Source of the DNA: Alphaproteobacteria bacterium
Lineage (GTDB): Bacteria > Pseudomonadota > Alphaproteobacteria > Micavibrionales > Micavibrionaceae
Direction: 5' to 3'
Length of the DNA: 64,000 bases
Assembly (NCBI GenBank): GCA_020445145.1
Contig: JAGRHC010000001.1
Span: 124,001-188,000 of the forward strand
Part shown: positions 9,144-18,305 of the stretch, in pieces
How the letters are laid out: every line of letters begins with the position of its first letter
Numbering within the stretch: the first letter of the stretch is position 1
Notes under the pieces: model-generated
What the model was told of the DNA's origin: nothing
Databases searched by the model: none
The model's input: the letters and a program-made list of their open reading frames with translations, nothing else
Made by a program: the position numbers and the translations under genes

Positions 9144-9425
9144 TCATTCTGTTTTTATCTTTTTCTCTTTTGGCTGCCGATGAAAGCGATGGATCAGGTG
9201 CCATGGGATTATATCCAGAGAAGAAAAGGCTTTCGGTTGTTCAGGGTTCCAGTTCTTGTCCGAGGCACAGACGGCACCTTGCCTGTTGATTCCCAGAAAA
9301 ATATGACACTCAACTTTTTCAACCTTCGCATAAAGGCGCAAAGCATCTGCGATCTCTGGTTTTGTTAGCCCTTCCTGGCTCAAGATGCTGGCTTCAGCTC
9401 GGCCATAGGGATGATAAATGATCAT
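9144..9425 (-). CDS. Small hypothetical protein
   Basis: A 93-residue product with no family I recognise. It starts at an ATG that overlaps the stop of the gene at 9422-9670 by four bases, so the two form a coupled minus-strand pair; this coupling is the main support for its being real. The middle part (GLTKPEIADALRLYAKVEKVECHIFL) suggests a helix followed by a strand, and the C-terminus is basic. It has one internal cysteine pair position only by chance. A plus-strand frame over the same bases (9102-9368) lacks such context. Confidence 0.5.
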   Translation of the reverse strand: MIIYHPYGRAEASILSQEGLTKPEIADALRLYAKVEKVECHIFLGINRQGAVCASDKNWNPEQPKAFSSLDIIPWHLIHRFHRQPKEKKIKTE

Positions 9426-9670
9426 TTTTTTATCTTCTCCAGCGGAATCAGTCGGTATACAATTTCGTTTTCATGTGTTGAGCAGAGGATACGGAGCTCT
9501 TCTCCTGTGTCTGTGAGTTCTCGTTCAATATCCGTTATCATGCGCCGGGATTCTTCTTTTGATTTCCCGGCAATTTGCGCCAATTTATCGAGCGATGCGC
9601 CCTCTTTTTTCTGCATGGCTCCCATAAGCCGCAGCGCTATGTCTACGGCCCCGCCGCCATCTTGTTGCAT
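9422..9670 (-). CDS. Small protein, paralogue of 10964-11215 (winged-helix-like)
   Basis: An 82-residue protein. Its body aligns end to end with the product of 10964-11215: both share an acidic start, a helix ending in AM, the conserved EGASL, then a helix L..A...G followed by E........E, and a final V[FY][YR]L[VI] strand. The helix-turn-helix spacing (EGASLDKLAQIAGKSKEE) suggests a small winged-helix fold, though no family can be named. The gene has GGAGGGGC upstream of the ATG as a good ribosome site. It faces away from the HTH gene at 9882, leaving a 210-base divergent promoter region. Role likely regulatory, inferred. Confidence 0.65.
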   Translation of the reverse strand: MQQDGGGAVDIALRLMGAMQKKEGASLDKLAQIAGKSKEESRRMITDIERELTDTGEELRILCSTHENEIVYRLIPLEKIKK

Positions 9671-9881
9671 GGTGCCCCTCCTTTTCGCTTTTCTTCAAAT
9701 TAAGTCTATACTTCGCCCTTGCGTCTAATGCAGGACGTTGCTATGACTTTTTCGGGAAGGCCATTCCGAAATAAATACATAGCAGATTTATGCTAAAAAA
9801 TAAAGCATAAAACTGCTTCTTGACGTCTCTTTTGGCTTTTTTCTGCTTTTTACTTATCACCTTGATTTTGCTAGGAAAAAA

Positions 9882-10415
9882 ATGTCCCCTCGCAAAGAAA
9901 AAACAGATCTTAATTTTGATTATCTGCCAGACAGGATACGTTTTTGCGCGCAAGTTGCCGGAAGTGGCGATGCCCTTTCGCGCGCCAGCGGCATTCCCCG
10001 GCGCACACTGGAAACTTATTTGACCGGAAAATCCCAGCCGAATACCGAGCGTCTCTTGATTTTGGCGCAAGCCGCAGGGGTGAATCCCAACTGGCTTTTC
10101 AGTGGCAAGGGAGAGGCTTTACCGCATGGCGCTGCTGGAGGTTTTGCCGATGGCAGAATTCACATCGATAGTAAAGCGTTTGCCCTCCCCTCAAGTTTCA
10201 AAAAACCGCCTCAGGATTCTTCCTCTGCCATGGTGCCGCGTGATGCTGTGCGAAATGCCAGCTTTGCTTTGAAAAGCTGGATTGAGAAAGAGGGGCGCGA
10301 TATGAGCCCGGAGATTTTTGCGGAAACCGTTCTTGCGATTGTAGAGCTTGCGCCTGAGGCCGACAAAATTGATACGACTCTCGTTGCCAAGCTGATGACG
10401 TTTAAGGACATGTGA
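9882..10415 (+). CDS. XRE-family HTH regulator, phage CI repressor-like
   Basis: The first 85 residues match the helix-turn-helix domain of phage CI-type repressors: SGDALSRASGIPRRTLETYL, then the recognition and capping helices TERLLILAQAAGVNPNWLFSGKGE, a wording typical of that family. The remaining ~90 residues are not a recognisable LexA/CI peptidase domain (no Ser-Lys dyad seen) and look helical (FAETVLAIVELAPEADKI). It therefore is probably a non-cleavable repressor. No phage genes adjoin it. It lies between rnr and rpmG, where alphaproteobacteria usually carry unrelated housekeeping genes, so it is likely an acquired regulator. Confidence 0.78.
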   Translation: MSPRKEKTDLNFDYLPDRIRFCAQVAGSGDALSRASGIPRRTLETYLTGKSQPNTERLLILAQAAGVNPNWLFSGKGEALPHGAAGGFADGRIHIDSKAFALPSSFKKPPQDSSSAMVPRDAVRNASFALKSWIEKEGRDMSPEIFAETVLAIVELAPEADKIDTTLVAKLMTFKDM

Positions 10416-10502
10416 CGTCTCTTTTCTTTCTGTGCAAGAAACGCTTGACAAGCGTTCTAAAAGGCTTCATAAAGCGGGCTTCGAATACAGGAGTTTTTAG
10501 AC

Positions 10503-10703
10503 ATGGCAAAGGCAACCTACATTAAGGTCCGTCTGGAAAGTGAAGCGGAAACAGGCTATCGCTACTATGCGAAGCGTTCCACGCGCGCGGAATACAAACT
10601 GAAAAAGAAAAAATACGATCCTTGGGCTGTAAACCCTGAGACCGGTAAAAAAGGCATGCATGTTTTCTTTGTTGAAAAGAAAATGCCGCCTTCAAAGAAA
10701 TAA
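10503..10703 (+). CDS. rpmG: Large ribosomal subunit protein bL33
   Basis: Small 50S protein. The start MAKATYIKVRLES, the AETGYRYYAKRSTR stretch and the KKKYDP motif are diagnostic of alphaproteobacterial L33. It lacks the paired CxxC motifs and so is the zinc-independent form. At 66 residues it is about ten longer than the usual 55, with an extra VFFVEKKMPPSKK-type basic tail. An AGGAG ribosome site precedes the ATG, and a strong terminator follows. Confidence 0.93.
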   Translation: MAKATYIKVRLESEAETGYRYYAKRSTRAEYKLKKKKYDPWAVNPETGKKGMHVFFVEKKMPPSKK

Positions 10704-10728
10704 GCGTAGTTTATACGAGAATTAGAGG

Positions 10729-10754
10729 AAGCGCCCTGATGGGGCGCTTTTTTG
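10729..10754 (+). terminator. Rho-independent terminator of rpmG
   Basis: The stem AAGCGCCC pairs with GGGCGCTT across a five-base loop and runs into six Ts. It ends the rpmG transcript. Confidence 0.9.
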
Positions 10755-10963
10755 TTATACTTTACTGATATCCTGAATAGTACTAAATAAATACTCTTTA
10801 ATAGTGCCACCCCCCTCAATATTCACTTCCCCACCATAACAAAGAATACTATTGCATTCATTTTTTACTTTCACTTATATTGAATCTTAATAAGTAAGGG
10901 ATACAACCTTACACCCAATTATTACATATAGATTAAAAATACACATGGTGAGGGGCGTAACAC

Positions 10964-11215
10964 ATGGAAAATATTACAAGAGATCATAATGATGATTCCG
11001 TTGAGATGGTTCTTTGCATGATAGAAGCCATGCATGGCTCAGAAGGGGCTTCTTTGTGCAGCCTGGCCATACTATGCGGACGTACTCGTACTGAGACAGA
11101 GCAACTTCTTTCAGAGTTGGCGGAAGACATTCGCGCGATGGGAGATAATTTACAGCTTATTCGTTACACAAATGACGAATCTGTTTTTTATAAACTTGTT
11201 TCAAAAAAAGCATAA
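10964..11215 (+). CDS. Small protein, paralogue of 9422-9670 (winged-helix-like)
   Basis: An 83-residue acidic protein. From residue 11 on (DSVEMVLCMIEAMHGSEGA...) it aligns without large gaps to the product at 9422-9670, sharing the EGASL, G...TE/EE and ES/EIV[FY] positions. The pattern helix, helix, helix, strand suggests a tiny winged-helix or adaptor. It is preceded by an AT-rich, geneless 210-base stretch and followed by the MMPL exporter gene 116 bases downstream on the same strand. A GAGGGG ribosome site sits before the ATG. Function unknown; a regulatory role is inferred from fold appearance only. Confidence 0.65.
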   Translation: MENITRDHNDDSVEMVLCMIEAMHGSEGASLCSLAILCGRTRTETEQLLSELAEDIRAMGDNLQLIRYTNDESVFYKLVSKKA

Positions 11216-11330
11216 AGTCGTTTGCCTAAATTATGTCTTGCTCTTTCTATTTTCCCTTATAAATCACAGCAAAACTGTTTAGAGTGTATTTTCTAGTAAC
11301 TGCCGCGCGTGGGGGCCTTGCGTATCTAAT

Positions 11331-13592
11331 ATGTTAAGAATAAAGCCTTATCTTTTTGTATTTCTGCTACTGTTGTTTTTGGTGGTTACAGGGGTATCAC
11401 TGCTTTTTGTAAATGTTAATCATAATGTTGATGTTTACTTTTCACCGAGCGATCCTGTTTACAAACTCAGTCTCTCCCTCAGTGATGATTTTCCGGACGG
11501 GAAAGATTTTGTCTTTCTTTTTGAGGGGGATGACTTACTTGGTGATGCTTTCTTAGAGCGGCTTACGAAAGCCATTCAACGTTTGAAGAAAACCGATACT
11601 TTAGAGCGCGCTGTTACGCTTACGACCAGCGATCACATTCAGGGAAGCGAAGACGGGTTTACTGTTACGCCCCTTTTTGATCCCGACAAAGATTTTCTAC
11701 TTAGTTTACAGGACCGCAAAGCCAAAATATTTAGTGACCGCTTTGCGCCGGGGACACTTATTTCCAAAGATGCAAAGGCTGTCGCACTGCTTTTGCGTCC
11801 TATAAAGAATTCTGATACTGCGGCTTATACATCGCTTCGAAAAGATGCGTTTGAAATTCTTGAGCAGGAAAATCTTATGCCTTACTTCTCCGGCATATCG
11901 GGCACAGCGGAGATGAACTATACCCAGTTAGAATCTATGTTTAGTACGCAAAAGATTTTTATTCCGCTGATTTTTATCATCAATATTGCCTTGATTATGT
12001 GGATGTTTCCTCGCCTGCTGGTGTTTATTATTTTTCCTATTCTTCTTGGGATTGCAACACAGACACCAACATTTTTCCTTGTCTTGAGCGGTCAGGATTT
12101 TACCATGATCCATACTATGGCGCCGTCCCTTATGTCCGCGTTGTGTGTCGCGCTTCTTATTCATTATTTTAATCGTATCAAATATTTTTCACATTTGGGT
12201 ATACCGTCCTCTATTAGAGCCTACAGAGCACGTGATGAAATCATAAAGCCTGCCGCTTTTGCAGCCCTGACGACAGCAGCAGGCCTTGCATCACTTGCCA
12301 TTGCGCCGCTGCCTCCTATACAAAGTTTTGGCTTAACGTCTGCAGCTGGCATTGGGGTGCTATTTTTTGTGATCATGTATCTTTTGCCCCCCATTATGGC
12401 GAAATGGGATCCTGACAAACCGTGGGTTCGTGGCCTGAATATCGATATGTTCATGGCGGGGACCGCTCTTTCCTGTTCTAAATTTGCCGTTAGAAACAGC
12501 CGTAATGTTTTGATCGTTACCAGTCTGATCATGATATGCGGCGCCCCGTTTTTACTTAAGGTTAAGGCGGAAACGAATGTCTTCTCTTTTTATGGCGAAA
12601 ATCATAGGATTAATCGCGATACGAGGAAAATTGAGCAAAAACTTGTGGGGGTGACCTCATTTGATATCCTTCTGACCGGTCAGGGGTTGGACTCCCTTAA
12701 GACGCCGGAAGCTCTTTCTTATATGATTCAATTACAGAAGTGGCTCGATCAGCAGGACGATATTGATTTCACAATGTCCTACGCCCAGATGGTTGAACAG
12801 ATGAACGAGGCATTTCATAGCGGCAACCCTCAATTCAGAGCCATACCCCACAACCCTGAGTTGATCAGCCAGTATTTATTTATTACCGACTCGACTGATC
12901 TTTACGACTTTGTCAACCGCGACTTTGACAAGGCGCGCATCCGGGTTAATTTCAGTCTTCACTCGGCTGAGGAAATTAATATTTTGGCGGAACATATCAA
13001 GTCTCACCTTAGAGAACTCCCTCCCCCAGCGGATGTTACAGCCGAGGTCACTGGTTTTGGGACTTTGTATGTTAATCTGGCTCATCTTGTTGTTAAAACG
13101 CAGGTTCTTAGTTTGTTTTATGCTCTCCTTATGATCTTTTTCTTTATGGTTCTTATCTTCAGGTCTATCAGGGATGGCTTTCTTTGCATGTTTCCAAATA
13201 TTGCCCCGGTTTTGATAATTTTTATTCTGATGGGCGTTTCAGGGGTTTGGCTTGACATGGGCACAGCCATGATTGCAAGTGTGGGTGTTGGTATTGCAGT
13301 TGATGACACGATTCATCTTTTCAATGCTTACCGTCGACGGCTAAATCAAGGAAATGGGCAGGTGTATTCCCTTATGCGTGCATATCAACATGAGGGGAAA
13401 TCCGTTATGGCGACTACTTTTGTACTGGTTTCTCAGTTTATGGTACTGGGGCTATCCGACTTTGCTCCGATTATATATTTCGGGCTTTTGAGCGCTGTCG
13501 GCGTTACAAGCGCCCTTGTTTTTGATTTGCTCGTATTACCCGCGCTTGTGATTGCGACAGGAAAACCAGCCAAGCCTAAAGGGAGGACATAA
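11331..13592 (+). CDS. RND-superfamily MMPL/HpnN-like exporter
   Basis: A 753-residue inner-membrane transporter made of two repeats: membrane segment near residues 5-25, a periplasmic loop of about 170 residues, five membrane segments (about 205-345), then the same pattern again (one at about 385, loop to about 590, five to 745). The second half holds the GVGIAVDDTIHLF motif with the proton-relay aspartates typical of MMPL proteins; the equivalent place in the first half reads ALCVALLIHYF and lacks acidic residues. Families of this size move lipids, hopanoids or lipid-like products rather than drugs. Its 3' end converges on the acyltransferase gene 24 bases away, and the LolA-like and barrel genes nearby are frequent partners of such exporters. 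Confidence 0.85.
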   Translation: MLRIKPYLFVFLLLLFLVVTGVSLLFVNVNHNVDVYFSPSDPVYKLSLSLSDDFPDGKDFVFLFEGDDLLGDAFLERLTKAIQRLKKTDTLERAVTLTTSDHIQGSEDGFTVTPLFDPDKDFLLSLQDRKAKIFSDRFAPGTLISKDAKAVALLLRPIKNSDTAAYTSLRKDAFEILEQENLMPYFSGISGTAEMNYTQLESMFSTQKIFIPLIFIINIALIMWMFPRLLVFIIFPILLGIATQTPTFFLVLSGQDFTMIHTMAPSLMSALCVALLIHYFNRIKYFSHLGIPSSIRAYRARDEIIKPAAFAALTTAAGLASLAIAPLPPIQSFGLTSAAGIGVLFFVIMYLLPPIMAKWDPDKPWVRGLNIDMFMAGTALSCSKFAVRNSRNVLIVTSLIMICGAPFLLKVKAETNVFSFYGENHRINRDTRKIEQKLVGVTSFDILLTGQGLDSLKTPEALSYMIQLQKWLDQQDDIDFTMSYAQMVEQMNEAFHSGNPQFRAIPHNPELISQYLFITDSTDLYDFVNRDFDKARIRVNFSLHSAEEINILAEHIKSHLRELPPPADVTAEVTGFGTLYVNLAHLVVKTQVLSLFYALLMIFFFMVLIFRSIRDGFLCMFPNIAPVLIIFILMGVSGVWLDMGTAMIASVGVGIAVDDTIHLFNAYRRRLNQGNGQVYSLMRAYQHEGKSVMATTFVLVSQFMVLGLSDFAPIIYFGLLSAVGVTSALVFDLLVLPALVIATGKPAKPKGRT

Positions 13593-13616
13593 CTTCTCCC
13601 TCCCCAATAGGCTTGG

Positions 13617-14483
13617 CTAATTTATGCGGAAACAACTTGAAGACTGTTTTTCGTATATCTCAAGAGCACGGTAATGATTCTTGCCCTCAACGGTGACGAT
13701 TTGCCATGGATCCTGATATGCATTCATACTTTTGTCGAATGTTTCCAAAATATTGCAAATAAATGGTACGCGCTTGCCGTGATATTCCATTTCAGGCCCA
13801 ATCTCCTCGTAGACCAGTCCGGTTTGTACAAGTCGTGAAATATTGACGGCTTCCATTACACCAAAAATATTCAGGATTTCATGTTTCATGGCTAGCTCAA
13901 ACGCCCCGCGGATCAGTCCTAGTGGTGCAAGAGCTAACACAATATTCAAGAACGGCTTTTCATAGAAATGAATTTTTGTGTCAAGTGGGGTGCCTCCCGG
14001 TCCGGCGCGCATATGCTTTTTCATGATCAGGCGGCGCTCACTTGAAATGCAGAGTCTTGAAAATTCACAGGCATTCTTAACGTAGGTATAATCGTGTAAG
14101 TAATGAGAATCGCATATTCCTTGAAGCGGGAAAGATTTTTGCCAGTTTCCTTCATCATGGCGAATGACACGCACTGTTCCAATCGCCAAATCTAGGGGTT
14201 TATACATAAGTAGAGCATGTTCTGCCCTTTTGTCATACGGATCACTTTCCAGACCATCCGGATGGCTCTCCGGGTTCTCGTAATGATCGTGCTCATTACA
14301 AAAAACCTGATATCGGATGCGGTGCGCCTCATCTTTCAGCTCTTTTGTATCGGCGTGAACCACGTCGAATAATTTGTAGAACAAATTGTATATTAGTTTT
14401 CTTTGTTTGCTACTGGATATGTCATCCAAGCAAAGGAGCGGCTGATAGCGCCCGTACTCTAACGCAGTCTCAATTGAACTCAT
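13617..14483 (-). CDS. PEP-CTERM/exosortase-associated GNAT-like acyltransferase
   Basis: The 288-residue protein closely fits the exosortase-system-associated acyltransferase family, relatives of LuxI autoinducer synthases: ADTKELKDEAHRIRYQVFC near residues 44-62, then NPESHPDGLESDPYDKRAEH and GTVRVIRHDE, and later CEFSRLCIS. The family is found beside exosortase genes, but no exosortase and no PEP-CTERM tail is seen in this window. The enzyme is expected to acylate a small substrate from acyl-ACP or acyl-CoA. It lies 190 bases downstream of the E1-nitroreductase gene on the same strand and convergent with the MMPL exporter. An AGAGGG ribosome site precedes the ATG. Confidence 0.82.
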   Translation of the reverse strand: MSSIETALEYGRYQPLLCLDDISSSKQRKLIYNLFYKLFDVVHADTKELKDEAHRIRYQVFCNEHDHYENPESHPDGLESDPYDKRAEHALLMYKPLDLAIGTVRVIRHDEGNWQKSFPLQGICDSHYLHDYTYVKNACEFSRLCISSERRLIMKKHMRAGPGGTPLDTKIHFYEKPFLNIVLALAPLGLIRGAFELAMKHEILNIFGVMEAVNISRLVQTGLVYEEIGPEMEYHGKRVPFICNILETFDKSMNAYQDPWQIVTVEGKNHYRALEIYEKQSSSCFRIN

Positions 14484-14606
14484 ATTACCCTCTACTAGCC
14501 TACGCAGTATTTATTTTTTTATTTATATTTTTGTAAGTCTGTAATTTAGTTATCGTTATGCTGATTATGCAATAAAAAAATGAAATTTTCGTTACAGACA
14601 ATGCCT

Positions 14607-14632
14607 ATAATTTTATTCTAATATAAAATTAT
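14607..14632. terminator. AT-rich inverted repeat, possible weak terminator
   Basis: ATAATTTTAT pairs exactly with ATAAAATTAT across six bases, in the 190-base gap between the E1-nitroreductase gene and the acyltransferase gene. It is AT-only, so termination would be weak; it could equally be a protein site. Confidence 0.35.
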
Positions 14633-14673
14633 GGAAAAAGTAAAACTTATTATGGCTGCACTTGTTTCTCGGG

Positions 14674-16647
14674 CTATTTGTGTGCGCTATAATCACTAAC
14701 GATTATATCTTTCAAATCCTTACGGACTGACCTTGGTCTATTTTTCTTTACAGGGATCCCTACTCTACCGGAAAAGAAGACTTCATTAAATGCTATGTTA
14801 TGGGGGGAAATTATGTCTTCGACAAAAGTTTTATGCACGCCCAGTCCTTTTTCCAATAGCCGCGAATTCTCTGTAAACTTTATATCGTTTTTGATATAGG
14901 ACGCGATCATCAGGGGAATGTACCATGGCTGCATACTGATGTTATGCTTCGTCATTGTCAGCCAAAATCTCTGAAGATTTCTGCCTGCACGAATGTAGTC
15001 CTCGACTGACGGGGACTCTTTTTTCAGTCCGTCGAAATGCATAATGAAATGTCCGGATGAGCATAGCGCCGGTATTAAATCCAATTCAATTTGAAAAGGG
15101 AGCGTCGCTCCTGGGAGCTTTAAAAACATGTCATTTCTGTTTTTATTGGCTAAGGCCCATTTCATTAAACGCTCCGCCAGCGGATTTATTCCCAGCGAGG
15201 CAGACGGCATTTTATCTTTGCTATCTTTTCCGGACCAATCAATCATATTTTGGTGAATTTCGAAGGTCTCTTTTAGGCGAACCCTGATATCTGTTGTCTT
15301 CATCAGAAGTTTTGCAACCTGCTGGCGCTCTGCAAAACTCTCGAGCCAAACGATTTTAATATCGGGATCGAGTACTTTTTCTGCGGCCTCTTTAAGGGAT
15401 TCCGGCAACGGACAAATTTTGTAGCGAAACCGATTCACAGAACGACTTTTTATATAAGGCAAGAGTAACGATTTAGCAGAACCACTTACTTTTTCGAGTT
15501 TTGCTTCTAGGAGATTGCCCTTAATTTTGTATTTGAGTTCATAGGATTTTTCTCTTGCTGCTATTGCGGCTGTTTCAAGGAAAATACCTATGGTCAAAAG
15601 ATCGGGCATATCCATCAGATTGTAGACATTTTTTTTATGCGCGCTCAGGTCCAGAGTGAATGTGTCTTCTGCAGTAATTGAAATCTTCCACGGCTGCTCG
15701 TTATCACCGCTTGGGGCCCATCTGGCTTCATTTAATATCCATTCAATATCTCTTTTATATTGATGGGGCTGATCGAATGTTTCTTTTGGTTTTTCGATCA
15801 TATGGTGGACAATTTTAATTTTGAGTTTGTTTATAGGGTTCGCATTGCCCCATAGATTATAAATTTTACGATAGCGATTCTGATACATATCGAACTGGAT
15901 AGCCCATGGCGCTGCATAAGTTTTTCCGCGCCCTAAAAGAATTTTCATTGCTTCTGCGGCGGCAACGGCTGAGCAGGCGTAGCAGGCCGGCGATAACGAT
16001 GATCCTTTTTGCTGACTAAAATCTACGTAGCGCAAATCGACAAAATGAGATTTTTGTGCCAATGACGGCGTAAGGCCTACGAGGAATTGCAGCGCTTTTT
16101 CGTACTGGCTTTTCCCTTCCAATCGAAAATATTCTTCGAAAGACATACCTGCCGGATCAAAAATGAGGCAGGCGGTAGAGAGACCAATCGGACCGGCCGT
16201 TATGGCCGGGATACCTTTTTGCCTGCATTTCGCAAAGAGCTTTTCCCGAATATCCAGCACAAAGAAATCAAGACCATCGACATAGATATCTACGCCGTCC
16301 AAAAAGGCGTCCATGTTCTCCTCAGTCACTCCAGATGGAAATATTGTGATTTCACTTTCGGGATTAATTAACGATGCCTGCTTTTGCATTGTTTCGGCTT
16401 TTTCTTTGCCGATTGTCTCAAAATTTGCGCCGGCCTGACGGTTGAAGTTGGCCTGCTCAAACGTATCCATATCTGCGATATGAAATCTTTGTATGCCCAT
16501 ACGGGTTAAGGCAATGAGATGCGATCCGCCAACACCGCCCATTCCTGCTATTGCTATTTTTTTATTACGCAGAATTTCCTGTTCGGTTTGCGTCAGAAGT
16601 CCAAGATTGCGACTGAAGGCATCTTCGTAGTGAAATTTTTTGCTCAA
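14674..16647 (-). CDS. E1/ThiF-like adenylyltransferase fused to nitroreductase-like domain
   Basis: 657 residues in two parts. Residues ~1-260 are a ThiF/E1 Rossmann domain: GMGGVGGSHLIAL nucleotide loop, the NFNRQAG arginine motif, GKEKAE lysine and VDGLDFF aspartate. Only one CxxC (PACYACS) is seen, so the usual four-cysteine zinc site is reduced. Residues ~290-600 resemble a nitroreductase: ILNEARWAPSGDNEQPWKI is the FMN-side signature. The same fusion is known from mycobacterial Rv1355c-type proteins, whose reaction is not established. Start is TTG with GGAG upstream, 12 bases after the barrel gene, so it shares that operon. Likely activates a carboxylate or peptide end by adenylation and then oxidises or reduces the product; inference. 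Confidence 0.82.
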   Translation of the reverse strand: MSKKFHYEDAFSRNLGLLTQTEQEILRNKKIAIAGMGGVGGSHLIALTRMGIQRFHIADMDTFEQANFNRQAGANFETIGKEKAETMQKQASLINPESEITIFPSGVTEENMDAFLDGVDIYVDGLDFFVLDIREKLFAKCRQKGIPAITAGPIGLSTACLIFDPAGMSFEEYFRLEGKSQYEKALQFLVGLTPSLAQKSHFVDLRYVDFSQQKGSSLSPACYACSAVAAAEAMKILLGRGKTYAAPWAIQFDMYQNRYRKIYNLWGNANPINKLKIKIVHHMIEKPKETFDQPHQYKRDIEWILNEARWAPSGDNEQPWKISITAEDTFTLDLSAHKKNVYNLMDMPDLLTIGIFLETAAIAAREKSYELKYKIKGNLLEAKLEKVSGSAKSLLLPYIKSRSVNRFRYKICPLPESLKEAAEKVLDPDIKIVWLESFAERQQVAKLLMKTTDIRVRLKETFEIHQNMIDWSGKDSKDKMPSASLGINPLAERLMKWALANKNRNDMFLKLPGATLPFQIELDLIPALCSSGHFIMHFDGLKKESPSVEDYIRAGRNLQRFWLTMTKHNISMQPWYIPLMIASYIKNDIKFTENSRLLEKGLGVHKTFVEDIISPHNIAFNEVFFSGRVGIPVKKNRPRSVRKDLKDIIVSDYSAHK

Positions 16648-16659
16648 ATTTTTCTCCGA

Positions 16660-18285
16660 TTAGAACTGGTACCGCCAGCCTGCTGTAATCAATGAGTTGT
16701 TGCGATAATAGTCCCCAAAAGTCTGAGGTGCGCCATCGAAATAATGGCCTTCGAGGTAAATCTCGTGGGCATCAAATCCTTTGTAGGTAATGCCTGGATT
16801 TATATATAGATCATATTCATCAAGGCCGATCGTAAAATCGATGTTTGCTACCCATTTCCCCTGAAAGAATGTGTCTTCAATGCTTCCGCCTAATGAATAT
16901 GTATCTGTGCGGTCAAGAACATCGTGGGCTCCCGGCATGATCTGCGCCATGCCTTGCAGGATAACGCGCAGTTCGTCATCTCCGGGATAGAACTCTCCTC
17001 CAGCTACAAAAATGTAAGCATCTTCAGAGCCTTTTGAATAATCACTCTTATAGACCGGCATGTCGCTCAGCCATGCACCTTCTGCGCGTAAGACGGCACT
17101 GCCAACCGGAACCGCAACATCGCCACCGACGACCCACATCCAGGGGTATCGCGCTGTGACTGTATCCCCGGTTGACGTTGCCATTGCGACAGGCAGCGAT
17201 ACACCGTTTTTGACCGCGTCCGTAATCTCAGGGTTTACTTCATAGTATGGTATTGTGCGGCGCGCTCTTTGGACGGTTAAGGCATAATCGGCTGATCCGC
17301 CGGTTTTGCTTGCTCTAATACCTCCACCGCCAATACCGCTATCATCTTTGCCAAATGTCGCATTTGATATAATTTGGTTCAGGGCTGGATTCTCTGCTAA
17401 TCCCGCTATGCGGCCCCGGTGCGGATCAACTATACCCCACATGCTTTCCCGGTTTGCAACTTCACTCTCCCTCAGGTCGAAGACGAATAGGCCGTCAAGT
17501 TTGTAGTCCCCGGTGTAATACTCTCCCCGGACTGCCGGGACTGCACGGCGCGTGTCTTCGTAATCACGAATAAATGCTTCCCGTAAATCAAGAGATCCAA
17601 GCTGGTCGGTTGGCTTCATGCCGTCGACTCGGCCCCATATTACTTTTTGTGACCCAAGTGTTAGTGCATATTTTTCGCCTGTGTGGCGCAGATATATTTC
17701 GTTGTAACGTACAGCGCCCATATCATAGTCGCGCGTACCGTATTCGCCGTGGTAATCCAGATCATAAGATAGTTTTGCATCCCATCCCTTGCCGATCCAC
17801 CATTTTACTTCAGGTGTAAAGCGCTCTGTTGTCGTTGACGTTACGCCAGGACTGTTCCCGACGACGTAACCTGCCTGTGCTTCGATCTTTCCGGAAAACT
17901 CCAATTGTTCTGATGATTTGGATTCCTGTGTTGTGGTTTGTGCCGACATATTGGCGACAGGTTCTTCTTCTGCACTGCCGAAGGTAAAGCTTTCAGTCTG
18001 CTGAACTGCCTCGCTCTCAGCATGCTCTTCTTTATCCCCCGCCTCTCCTGCGCCGGGCTGCAGAGCCGGTAAATTGACATTATGAGCTGGGTGAAAATAA
18101 GTTTGAGCAGGCTTTTCTCCGGGCAACGCCACGCCTGTATCGAGGTTATAAATTATTTTTGTGCGCGTGCCAGAATTGCCACTGATCACAGGAGCCGATT
18201 GAATTTTGTTTTCCTCAGCGTGAGCAGAATTACAGACGCCGAGCCCCATCATGACAGTTGAAAGTAAAAAGAAAGAGGTACGCAC
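16660..18285 (-). CDS. Outer-membrane beta-barrel protein, DUF1302-like
   Basis: 541 residues beginning with a signal peptide cleaved after NSAHA. Residues ~25-130 are a low-complexity, Glu/Gln/Ser/Thr-rich linker; from ~135 on alternating strands (WWIGKGWDAKLSYDLDYHG, YALTLGSQKVIWGR) and a terminal aromatic (WRYQF) mark a barrel. The GSQKVIWGRVDG and SLDLREAF motifs are like those of DUF1302-type porins that occur beside MMPL exporters and LolA-like proteins. Start is GTG with AGGAG five bases upstream; the LolA-like gene ends 20 bases before it. Probably the outer-membrane exit or acceptor of the exported product. Confidence 0.78.
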   Translation of the reverse strand: MRTSFFLLSTVMMGLGVCNSAHAEENKIQSAPVISGNSGTRTKIIYNLDTGVALPGEKPAQTYFHPAHNVNLPALQPGAGEAGDKEEHAESEAVQQTESFTFGSAEEEPVANMSAQTTTQESKSSEQLEFSGKIEAQAGYVVGNSPGVTSTTTERFTPEVKWWIGKGWDAKLSYDLDYHGEYGTRDYDMGAVRYNEIYLRHTGEKYALTLGSQKVIWGRVDGMKPTDQLGSLDLREAFIRDYEDTRRAVPAVRGEYYTGDYKLDGLFVFDLRESEVANRESMWGIVDPHRGRIAGLAENPALNQIISNATFGKDDSGIGGGGIRASKTGGSADYALTVQRARRTIPYYEVNPEITDAVKNGVSLPVAMATSTGDTVTARYPWMWVVGGDVAVPVGSAVLRAEGAWLSDMPVYKSDYSKGSEDAYIFVAGGEFYPGDDELRVILQGMAQIMPGAHDVLDRTDTYSLGGSIEDTFFQGKWVANIDFTIGLDEYDLYINPGITYKGFDAHEIYLEGHYFDGAPQTFGDYYRNNSLITAGWRYQF

Positions 18286-18305
18286 AGGGACTCCTATTAA
18301 ATTTA

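Noticed and set aside
9102-9368. Plus-strand frame of 88 codons after rnr
   Set aside because: Overlaps the coupled minus-strand pair, has no ribosome site or family pattern.
11295-11325. GG..TTGC words before the MMPL gene as a sigma-54 promoter
   Set aside because: GG-to-GC spacing is wrong (seven instead of ten).
13617-14483. A complete exosortase/PEP-CTERM system
   Set aside because: Only the associated acyltransferase is seen; no exosortase and no C-terminal PEP-CTERM anchor in any protein of the window.
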